A stretch of 11,487 nt of DNA. Origin: Thermoplasmatota archaeon (GTDB lineage: Archaea > Thermoplasmatota > Thermoplasmata > GCA-020350865 > JAUVCJ01). The notes under the pieces were generated by a model. It saw only the letters and a program-made list of their open reading frames with translations, was not told the DNA's origin and searched no databases. The DNA is taken from contig JAUVCJ010000050.1 of assembly GCA_030595765.1 (NCBI GenBank), positions 1 to 11,487 of the forward strand, given 5' to 3'. Of this stretch, positions 1-5,205 are shown piece by piece (positions within the stretch are counted from its first letter, which is position 1; each line of letters begins with the position of its first letter). Position numbers and translations under genes: made by a program.

Positions 1-1474
1 CACCAGCAGGATTCACAGCATCATGGCTCCCAGCATTATCACCAGCAGGGTTCACAGCATCATGGCTGCCAGCATTACCACCAGCAGGATTCACAGCATT
101 ATGGCTACCAGCATTATCACCAGCAGGATTCACAGCATTATGGCTACCAGCATTATCAGCAACAGGATTCACAGCATTATGGCTGCCAGCATGATCAGCA
201 ACAGGATTCCCAGCATTATGGCTGCCAGCATGATCAGCTGCAGGATAGCCAACACACACCCCATCGTTTTCAAAGACATATGACAGCTTCAGGCCAGATT
301 TAAGGTCATGTGCTTCCTGGGTTACATCCTGCTTCTTCATTATTGCACGAGTGATCAGCCCGGCTATTATCTCCATATGTTCAGGCCCTGCGCCAAGGCG
401 TGTCAATTCACTTGTGCCAAGCCTTCCGACCGCATCAACAAGTATGTCGTTCTTCTCAAGCAGTTTTGCAAACTCATTGGTGCAAAGACCAGTCCTTTCT
501 TTTAGAGACTCAAGGTCCAATAGAACCTGATGAGATGAGGTGTAGCCCAACTCTCTGTACATGATTTGTATGCCGCCATCTTCGAGATGCCTTGCCAATG
601 CTCTTGAGTTCTCCACTACCTGCTTTGCATAATCGCGTCCAAAGGTAGTCATCTCTGAAAGGGCAAAGGACAAGGAAAGTATACGATTCCAGTGGGCGTT
701 GTCCAGTGCCCGCCAGGTAAGGTTTTTGCCAACTCCGGCTGTGACCTCATCGTTATTTGTCACAAGGATTCCCCCCTGAGGGCCAAAAAATGATTTGTGG
801 GTGCTCCCGATCATTAGGTCACAGCCCTGGCCAAGAGGATCCTGGAACTCTCCTCCAGCAATGAGGCCAAGTACATGGGAACCATCATAGCCTAGAAATG
901 TGCCAGTCTCCTTGCAAACGTTTGAGAGCGGTGGTATGTCATAGGGATGAACGATCACGCTGGCGCCAAGGATTACCAGCTTGGGTCTTCTCTCCCTTAT
1001 CATCCTGATGCACCCTTCGATGTCGAGGTTGCCCTTGCCCTCATCAAAAGGGAGATGGTCTGCATCTAGGGCAAACATGTCAGGAAGGTTATGAGCCTCG
1101 TACCCATCATAACCACCGTTAATGGGAGCAATTGAGAGGATAAGGTCTCCTCGAGTGCAGGTGGAAAGTAGCATAAGCATTGCGCTAATGTGCCCCGATA
1201 ACGGTTTTAGGCAGGCATAAGTTCCGTTGAATAGCTTCCTTGCCATACCTTCACCGATCGCTTCCACCTCATCCATGTATCTCGTGCCTCTGTAGGCATT
1301 CTCCATGAACATCCCGTGGACATTGGAATTGATGGGAAGTGTATATCTTCGACCCATGTCACTTGCAAGAAGCTGCTGAACCGACCTGGAGGTCATGTTC
1401 TCTGAAGGTAAAAGGGAAATTGCCTTGTTACGCCAGTCCTCATGGGCTCTGGCCCGATCCAATAATTCCTTCAT
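1..1474 (-). CDS. glyA: Serine hydroxymethyltransferase (archaeal type) with repeat tail, partial at left edge
   Basis: PLP enzyme that interconverts serine and glycine by transferring a one-carbon unit to a pterin carrier in the cytoplasm. Reading leftwards from the ATG at 1474, the frame stays open to the window edge (491 codons seen, no stop). Visible motifs: LLPSEN near residues 21-26, PLSGH near 91-95, YDGSH near 196-200 (the family Asp/His that contact PLP) and GSTHKSFFGPQGG near 223-235, with K227 as the expected Schiff-base lysine. The family normally ends at about 420-430 residues. Here a 13-residue tandem repeat starts at residue 413, just after a sequence resembling the usual C-terminus, and continues past the edge. 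The start is the first Met before a typical archaeal GlyA N-terminus; only a weak GAGTG precedes it, so co-transcription with the small gene upstream is possible. The enzyme identity is secure; the role of the tail is unknown. Confidence 0.93.
   Translation of the reverse strand, partial: MKELLDRARAHEDWRNKAISLLPSENMTSRSVQQLLASDMGRRYTLPINSNVHGMFMENAYRGTRYMDEVEAIGEGMARKLFNGTYACLKPLSGHISAMLMLLSTCTRGDLILSIAPINGGYDGYEAHNLPDMFALDADHLPFDEGKGNLDIEGCIRMIRERRPKLVILGASVIVHPYDIPPLSNVCKETGTFLGYDGSHVLGLIAGGEFQDPLGQGCDLMIGSTHKSFFGPQGGILVTNNDEVTAGVGKNLTWRALDNAHWNRILSLSFALSEMTTFGRDYAKQVVENSRALARHLEDGGIQIMYRELGYTSSHQVLLDLESLKERTGLCTNEFAKLLEKNDILVDAVGRLGTSELTRLGAGPEHMEIIAGLITRAIMKKQDVTQEAHDLKSGLKLSYVFENDGVCVGYPAADHAGSHNAGNPVADHAGSHNAVNPVADNAGSHNAVNPAGDNAGSHNAVNPAGGNAGSHDAVNPAGDNAGSHDAVNPAG
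5..238 (-). repeat. 39-bp tandem repeat coding for the GlyA C-terminal tail
   Basis: Six consecutive 39-bp units are read in the glyA frame, each giving 13 residues of the form (A/G)DNAGSHNAVNPA. Units differ by a few codons: the gene-proximal ones read ADHAGSHNAGNPV, the distal ones GDNAGSHDAVNPA. A seventh unit begins at the window edge. The period is exact and a multiple of three, so the frame survives copy-number change. The tail is rich in Asn, Ala, Gly, Asp and His and looks disordered. Confidence 0.95.
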
Positions 1475-1477
1475 GAT

Positions 1478-1616
1478 AGTCACTCGGTTGCCTTAAGGGA
1501 GGTCACTTGTTAGCCTTTGGGAGGAGTCATAAGATCGCCTTCACGAAGATCACTTGATTGCTTTCAGAGGAAACACTTGATCGCATTCAGGGAGTCCCTT
1601 AATTGCACATGGAAAA
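1478..1616. repeat. Degenerate ~23-bp tandem repeat between glyA and the small gene
   Basis: About six ragged copies occur with spacings of 22-24 bp, recognisable by a GTCACTTG-like start and a GCTTTCAGGGAG-like end (copies begin near 1479, 1502, 1526, 1549, 1572 and 1594). The array fills the whole 124-bp gap and runs into the last codons of the small minus-strand gene. No coding or known regulatory role is visible. Confidence 0.7.
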
Positions 1617-1790
1617 AAGGTCACCACCAGACTTGCCTCTGCCAAGGCCCAAAGGAGCATCATCATCCATGTCCTCGAAAAATTCAGAATCCACCACCAT
1701 GTTGAACAGGATGCTGACTATCTGCCTCATCTCACGAACCTCAACCTTAAGCTCGTTAACAGCATCTAGGAGAGCATCTTCATTGGACAT
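1599..1790 (-). CDS. Small acidic coiled-coil protein, 63 aa, unknown function
   Basis: I do not recognise a named family. Residues about 1-32 have heptad-like spacing (LLDAVNELKVEVREM, then VSILFNMVV) and should form an amphipathic helix or short coiled coil. An acidic patch follows (FFEDMDDD), then a Gly-rich end. A strong Shine-Dalgarno sequence (GGAGG) lies seven bases before the ATG at 1790, and a TATA-like box sits further upstream, so this is very probably a real gene. It lies 124 bp upstream of glyA on the same strand and may share its transcript. The last codons fall inside a degenerate 23-bp repeat, so the C-terminus may be poorly conserved. A helix of this kind could mediate dimerisation or bind a partner, but no partner is shown by the sequence. 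Confidence 0.72.
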   Translation of the reverse strand: MSNEDALLDAVNELKVEVREMRQIVSILFNMVVDSEFFEDMDDDAPLGLGRGKSGGDLFSMCN

Positions 1791-1795
1791 ATTCC

Positions 1796-1810
1796 GAACC
1801 TCCTCGGTTC
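1796..1810 (-). promoter_or_regulatory. Shine-Dalgarno inside a short dyad, small gene leader
   Basis: On the minus strand GAACC-GAGGA-GGTTC forms a 5-bp stem that contains the GGAGG ribosome-binding site of the 63-aa gene. It could lower initiation when folded. The stem is short, so this is suggestive only. Confidence 0.4.
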
Positions 1811-1844
1811 TATGACCAAACGCCTAATTAATACTAACCCCAGC

Positions 1845-1853
1845 AATTATAAA
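1845..1853 (-). promoter_or_regulatory. TATA-like box for the small gene
   Basis: Minus-strand TTTATAATT would give a start of transcription near 1822 and a leader of about 32 bases carrying the GGAGG site. An alternative AT-rich box (TATTAATTA) lies nearer, at about 1826-1836. Confidence 0.4.
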
Positions 1854-1920
1854 TCATTTCTAGAGCACCATGTTGGCAAAGGTTTTATTGTACCCACACA
1901 GAAACATATTTCCAGAGGAC

Positions 1921-2021
1921 ATTATAGTCAAGAACGAAATGTTTAGGACTAATAAATGAGTCCTTGACTATGTGTGGCACACGAAATCATTTGTCCTAAA
2001 TGATAAGTGCGCCACTATAAT
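1921..2021 (+). repeat. Two-hairpin inverted-copy element, copy A
   Basis: A 101-bp unit bounded by the perfect terminal inverted repeat ATTATAGT (1921-1928) and ACTATAAT (2014-2021). The core 1923-2019 (97 bp) matches the reverse complement of 3972-4068 with 16 mismatches, 14 of them in one 28-bp segment (1936-1963). Hairpin 1 pairs ATAGTCAAG (1924-1932) with CTTGACTAT (1963-1971). Hairpin 2 pairs ATCATTT (1986-1992) with AAATGAT (1998-2004) around the loop GTCCT, inside an imperfect outer stem of GTGTGGCACAC with GTGCGCCAC. TTTAGGAC in the hairpin 1 loop (1942-1949) is exactly complementary to GTCCTAAA at hairpin 2 (1993-2000). The element starts 15 bases past the csl4 stop. It could be a small non-autonomous mobile element, a structured RNA, or both. 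Confidence 0.85.
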
Positions 2022-2036
2022 TGCTCTTCCTGAAAC

Positions 2037-2657
2037 CTAATGCCTATATTTGTGCTGGTCTTTCCAAAAACCATCGTATCGGCCATATCTGCCAGATAGC
2101 CATCTAGATTCAAACCTGCTACAATTGGTGCATACTAACCTGTTCCCGCGCCTCTCCATAGGTTTTCTACAGTTCAGGCAAAGTGCCCTTATTACTCCAA
2201 GGTCTTCCTCATAAGTGGATAACTGTATTGATGGCGCTGCAGACAAAACTCTTGCCAGCAACACATCAACCAACCTCAATTCGCCCCAAATGTCTGAAAT
2301 AAAACCTGGTTTGATCTTGGACACATGTATGACACCCTTCACACCATTGAGATCGCTAGTTGGAGGGCCTTCCCTGAGTAGCAAACTTACATGAACCAGT
2401 GGATGGCGTATGTCCTGAACTGTGCAAAGAACAATGTCCCCATTTTTAAGTTCCGGCACCTTCGTTATCGGTTTGACCTCAACTGTATGCTCTTGGGTGT
2501 CGTGCGCCATCGAACCAAAAGCCGTTGAGAATATCTCACCATCATCCTCATAGGTCTCGGCGCCTGCCAGAAATTCCTCAGCAGACCCCAGACCCTCCCC
2601 AGGAACCACCAACGGTGCCTCCTTCTTTGAAGTGGAGTGAATGGAGATTTGAGTCAT
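2037..2657 (-). CDS. csl4: Exosome complex RNA-binding subunit Csl4
   Basis: Cap protein of the archaeal RNA exosome; it binds RNA at the entry pore of the Rrp41-Rrp42 ring and helps direct 3'-5' decay or tailing. From the ATG at 2657 (206 aa): an N-terminal domain with VVPGEGLGSAEEF and TYEDDGEIFST near residues 17-45, an S1-like fold near 70-147 (GDIVLCTVQDIR, GVIHVSKI, PSIQLST), then a zinc ribbon with C160, C163, C176 and C179. This domain order and length match the family. The start at 2657 has AGGGAT nine bases upstream; the ATG at 2684 would add nine residues and has no ribosome-binding site. It lies 141 bp downstream of the METTL5-like gene on the same strand. The C-terminal GRYGRYDGFWKDQHKYRH looks like a lineage-specific basic tail. 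Confidence 0.93.
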   Translation of the reverse strand: MTQISIHSTSKKEAPLVVPGEGLGSAEEFLAGAETYEDDGEIFSTAFGSMAHDTQEHTVEVKPITKVPELKNGDIVLCTVQDIRHPLVHVSLLLREGPPTSDLNGVKGVIHVSKIKPGFISDIWGELRLVDVLLARVLSAAPSIQLSTYEEDLGVIRALCLNCRKPMERRGNRLVCTNCSRFESRWLSGRYGRYDGFWKDQHKYRH

Positions 2658-2791
2658 GAGATCATCCCTGGTAAGAAGCATCATGGTCTAGGTTTACTTA
2701 GCCTTTGAGTTGATCAACACGAACTGAGCTCGAGTTAATTGTCATCAATACATGAATTGGTCTTCAGCATTATGTGAGGTGAATAGGTGAA

Positions 2792-2870
2792 TTATTCTTT
2801 AGTGATACCTGAGTTCAAGATAGTCTTTAGCAATACCTGCGTTTGAGTTGATCCGTAGCAGTACAACCTC
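2792..2870. repeat. Degenerate 28-bp repeat across the methyltransferase stop
   Basis: CTTTAGTGATACCTGA (from 2797), CTTTAGCAATACCTGC (from 2825) and CCGTAGCAGTACAACCTC (from 2853) are spaced exactly 28 bp apart. The stop codon of the methyltransferase (2799-2801) lies in the first unit. Weaker related sequence continues downstream to about 2701 (for example TTTGAGTTGATC at 2704 and again at 2842). Confidence 0.6.
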
Positions 2871-3497
2871 AAGCATTTTAGTGGACTTGGCATGAAAATG
2901 AAAGGCCGAATGCAATGGGAACTGGTAGCGTTTTTCAAGGCTTATCTCAGCGCCGTTGGCAGCTATCAATCGCCTCACCTGGGACAGATTTGTGGTTGGA
3001 TGCAATGAATACACCACATTGGAGTATTTCATGGCATTTTCCAGAAAAGGTTTGAATGCTCCCTTCTTTTGTGCACCGAACGGGGGATTCTGGAATATTG
3101 TGTCGACATTAATGTTAAAAACAGCAATGTTTTTCTGTTCAAAAACGATTTTTCGATGTTGCTCGTTCTGTTGCTCGTCAATTGTAGATCCATCTAAACT
3201 CACATCTTCTAGCTCTAGGAGCTCAACTGCGGATTTTCTTGCAAGAGCTAGTGCCTGGTCATCGATATCTATGGCCACAACCCTTTTCGCACCTAGTAGA
3301 TACGCTCCAATGGCAAATATCCCGGTCCCACATCCTAGATCACCCACCAACAGCCCTTGGATATCGGCATGGGCGTGGGCGATATAGAGTATATCAGCGC
3401 ATATTGCTGGGGGTGTCATGTACTGCTCTAGCTTGGCTTTGGGCTCAGAAAAATTTGGCACCCTTTGCAAAAACATCTCAAGTTCGCGTTGCCTCAT
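2799..3497 (-). CDS. METTL5-like SAM-dependent RNA/DNA N6-adenine methyltransferase
   Basis: Rossmann-fold methyltransferase of the archaeal/eukaryotic METTL5-like family, whose eukaryotic member makes m6A in small-subunit rRNA. From the ATG at 3497 (232 aa): LEQYMTPP near 23-30, SAM motif I DLGCGTG (53-59), an acidic end of beta-2 (VVAIDIDD near 73-80) and the catalytic NPPF (137-140), followed by FGAQKKGAFKPFL and VVYSLHP as in METTL5. I chose 3497 because AGGGG lies close upstream and MRQRELEM is the usual family start; the frame extends to 3515 without a ribosome-binding site. The last ~17 residues, after EVVLLRI, are encoded by a degenerate 28-bp repeat and are probably not part of the fold. 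Adjacency to csl4 and rps17e fits an rRNA role. The archaeal substrate is inferred. Confidence 0.88.
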   Translation of the reverse strand: MRQRELEMFLQRVPNFSEPKAKLEQYMTPPAICADILYIAHAHADIQGLLVGDLGCGTGIFAIGAYLLGAKRVVAIDIDDQALALARKSAVELLELEDVSLDGSTIDEQQNEQHRKIVFEQKNIAVFNINVDTIFQNPPFGAQKKGAFKPFLENAMKYSNVVYSLHPTTNLSQVRRLIAANGAEISLEKRYQFPLHSAFHFHAKSTKMLEVVLLRINSNAGIAKDYLELRYH

Positions 3498-3524
3498 ATA
3501 AACCCCTGGCCACATTCATGTTAT

Positions 3525-3670
3525 GCTGTCATTGATAAGATGCTGTTACTACTTATCTGCTATCCCTGATTAGATGTTGCCATTGAATTGATGCTGTCAC
3601 TGCTTATCTGCAATCTATGATTGGATACTGTCATTGCTTATATGCTATCAGTGATTAAATGCTATAACTA
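3525..3670. repeat. 17-bp tandem repeat, eight units plus a part
   Basis: Eight directly adjoining 17-bp units begin at 3525, 3542, 3559, 3576, 3593, 3610, 3627 and 3644, with a partial ninth from 3661. The consensus is close to GCTGTCATTGATTATAT; units differ at several positions (for example GCTATCCCTGATTAGAT and GTTGCCATTGAATTGAT), but no insertion or deletion breaks the phase. It fills most of the 197-bp gap between rps17e and the methyltransferase gene. Confidence 0.88.
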
Positions 3671-3694
3671 GTAGAGGGAAAAATCGAGCAAGTA

Positions 3695-3886
3695 TCAAAT
3701 CACTACTTTCTTTCTGTAGCGAGTGATGTAACCAGCGATCCTGTTTCGCATCTTAATGGTCTGGACATCCGTCATGCGACCCACCTGGAGCTTATTGTGC
3801 TGAAAATCTTCGGTGAACTGTTCTGGATACTTGTCAACCAGTTCGATGGCTACGCGTTTGATATAGGTCTGGCGAATGTTGCCCAT
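3695..3886 (-). CDS. rps17e: Small-subunit ribosomal protein S17e
   Basis: Archaeal/eukaryotic 30S ribosomal protein of 63 residues. The sequence MGNIRQTYIKRVAIELV, followed by FTEDFQHNKLQVG and MRNRIAGYITRYR, is the canonical S17e core, and its length matches archaeal members. The open frame runs upstream to 3952, but MGNIR is the conserved start. TATA-like CTTATA sits 27 bases before the ATG at 3886 with no clear Shine-Dalgarno, so the mRNA is probably leaderless. It is the first of the minus-strand series; the methyltransferase follows 197 bp downstream. Confidence 0.95.
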   Translation of the reverse strand: MGNIRQTYIKRVAIELVDKYPEQFTEDFQHNKLQVGRMTDVQTIKMRNRIAGYITRYRKKVVI

Positions 3887-3907
3887 GTGTTCTGGGAAAC
3901 CAAGGTA

Positions 3908-3917
3908 GTGTATAAGA
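3908..3917 (-). promoter_or_regulatory. TATA box for leaderless rps17e
   Basis: Minus-strand TTCTTATACA is centred about 27 bases before the S17e ATG, the spacing expected between an archaeal TATA box and the transcription start. Confidence 0.6.
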
Positions 3918-3969
3918 AGTTTGTGGACAATCAGAAGACCAGTGCCACTCATTTACTCCACTAAACTGG

Positions 3970-4070
3970 ATTATAGTGGCGCACTTATCATTTAAGACAA
4001 ATGATTTCGTGTGCCGCACATAGTCAAGAATCTCTCCAAACGTCCTATATGTTTGGTTCTTGACTATACC
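3970..4070 (-). repeat. Two-hairpin inverted-copy element, copy B
   Basis: Inverted copy of the element at 1921-2021; the core 3972-4068 is also 97 bp with no indels relative to copy A. Read on the minus strand, hairpin 1 has the stem TATAGTCAAGAA with TTCTTGACTAT plus its own inner stem CCAAAC/GTTTGG enclosing ATATAGGAC. Hairpin 2 is ATCATTT/AAATGAT with loop GTCTT. TAGGAC (plus-strand complement at 4042-4047) pairs with GTCTTA (3993-3998) using one G-U pair. The element lies upstream of rps17e, outside its TATA box, and before the idsA promoter. The outermost two bases at the 4070 end differ from copy A. Confidence 0.85.
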
Positions 4071-4083
4071 GAACATCATACAG

Positions 4084-4112
4084 GTATAGACCCGGCTAAA
4101 AGGGTTCTATAC
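4084..4112. other. Strong hairpin upstream of idsA
   Basis: GTATAGACCC (4084-4093) pairs with GGGTTCTATAC (4102-4112) with one bulged T, closing the 8-base loop GGCTAAAA. It lies 14 bases after element copy B and about 70 bases before the idsA TATA box. It could be an RNA hairpin, a protein-binding dyad or debris from another insertion; no T-tract marks it as a classic terminator. Confidence 0.55.
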
Positions 4113-4177
4113 TGCCACATCTACCCTTCCATTACAGTCTGAGAGTCATTATCAATGCACGCACATATCCAGCAAGA

Positions 4178-4187
4178 TTAATATATT
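4178..4187 (+). promoter_or_regulatory. TATA box of idsA
   Basis: TTAATATATT would place the transcription start near 4208-4210, giving a leader of about 12-14 bases that contains the AAGGTG site in front of the TTG start. Confidence 0.55.
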
Positions 4188-4221
4188 GAGGTTCACCTTA
4201 ATGGCCTCGAAGGTGTAATGC

Positions 4222-5205
4222 TTGGATCTGAAGGAGATTTTAAAACCGTACATCACTGTCGCAAATGATGCACTGGATGAGGCATTGACTTTTGAAGAGC
4301 CCTCGCTACTGGTCAAACCCATGAGGCACATGACAATGGCAGGAGGCAAGCGGCTCAGGCCTGTCATGGCTATGCTGGTGGCAGAGAGTATTTCGGGATC
4401 CTACAAAAGAGCCCTTACCTTCGGAACCGCCTTGGAGATCATCCACAACTTCACACTACTCCACGATGACATCATGGACCATGACGAGCTTAGAAGAGGT
4501 ATAAAAACCGTCCACATTGAGTTTGACGAGGCAACAGCCATCAACGCTGGCGATGCCCTATTTGCTCTGGCATTCGAAATACTTTCCACAGTGGACATAC
4601 CAAATAAGTTGGTTAGAACCCTGATCTCCGATGTCGCCAGGACAGTTAGGCTCATTGGAGAGGGGCAACAGATGGACAAGGAATTCGAGCAGAGAACAGA
4701 CATCCAGGTCAAGGATTACATGCTCATGATAGAGTACAAGACTGCTGTTCTTTTCGCTGCAGCAGCTGAAGGTGGGGCTTTGACCGGGGATGCATCTCCC
4801 GAGCTTGTCACAGATATGGCCGAATACGGACGATTGATAGGTCTGGGCTTCCAGATATGGGATGACTATCTGGGGCTAAAGGCAAATGAGGCAACTCTAG
4901 GCAAACCAGTGGGCTCGGACATCCTGAACGGCAAGAGGACCTTGATAGCTGTCGTTGGTCTGGGTAGGATGGATGAGGGTCAGAACGAGAAATTCATGAA
5001 AACCTTTGGCAACCTTGATGCTGAACCCGCCAAGGTAAAAGGGGCAATTGGGGTACTCGAAGAAGTAGGTGCTGTTAATCATGCCAAAGACATTGCTCTG
5101 AAGTATTGTGAAGAAGCAAAACAGCTCCTTCATAAGCTCCCGGGATCAAAGACAAAAGATATACTCGGCTTGATAGCGGATTATATGGTCATGCGCGAAA
5201 AATGA
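4222..5205 (+). CDS. idsA: Short-chain isoprenyl diphosphate synthase (geranylgeranyl diphosphate synthase type)
   Basis: Makes the C20 (or C15) isoprenyl diphosphate for archaeal ether lipids by successive condensation of IPP with an allylic primer. The 327-residue length is typical. Motifs: GGKRLRP (41-47, IPP binding), first Asp-rich motif DDIMD (82-86) followed by ELRRG, and second Asp-rich region WDDYLG (213-218) leading to GKPVGSDI (227-234). Phe77 is the fifth residue before the first Asp-rich motif, the position whose bulky side chain limits product length in archaeal GGPP synthases, so a C20 product is likely. The start is TTG at 4222, preceded by AAGGTG seven bases upstream; an ATG at 4218 is out of frame. 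The gene has its own TATA box. Its stop overlaps the 3' end of radB by 25 bp. Confidence 0.94.
   Translation: MDLKEILKPYITVANDALDEALTFEEPSLLVKPMRHMTMAGGKRLRPVMAMLVAESISGSYKRALTFGTALEIIHNFTLLHDDIMDHDELRRGIKTVHIEFDEATAINAGDALFALAFEILSTVDIPNKLVRTLISDVARTVRLIGEGQQMDKEFEQRTDIQVKDYMLMIEYKTAVLFAAAAEGGALTGDASPELVTDMAEYGRLIGLGFQIWDDYLGLKANEATLGKPVGSDILNGKRTLIAVVGLGRMDEGQNEKFMKTFGNLDAEPAKVKGAIGVLEEVGAVNHAKDIALKYCEEAKQLLHKLPGSKTKDILGLIADYMVMREK

Noticed and set aside
1..238. Possible CRISPR array
   Set aside because: Units of 39 bp adjoin directly with no unique spacers, and they are in frame with glyA.
23..283. Plus-strand open frame of 86 codons with Ile/Ser/His repeats
   Set aside because: It is the antisense of the 39-bp repeat in the glyA tail; it stays open only because the repeat period is a multiple of three.
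3887..3952. Upstream extension of rps17e by 22 codons
   Set aside because: The conserved S17e start is MGNIR at 3886 and the TATA box lies inside the extension.
3834..4079. Minus-strand frame of 81 codons overlapping element copy B
   Set aside because: It is out of frame with rps17e, crosses the two-hairpin element and has no family features.
4071..4221. tRNA or other standard RNA gene upstream of idsA
   Set aside because: Only one hairpin is present, with no cloverleaf and no conserved T-arm sequence.
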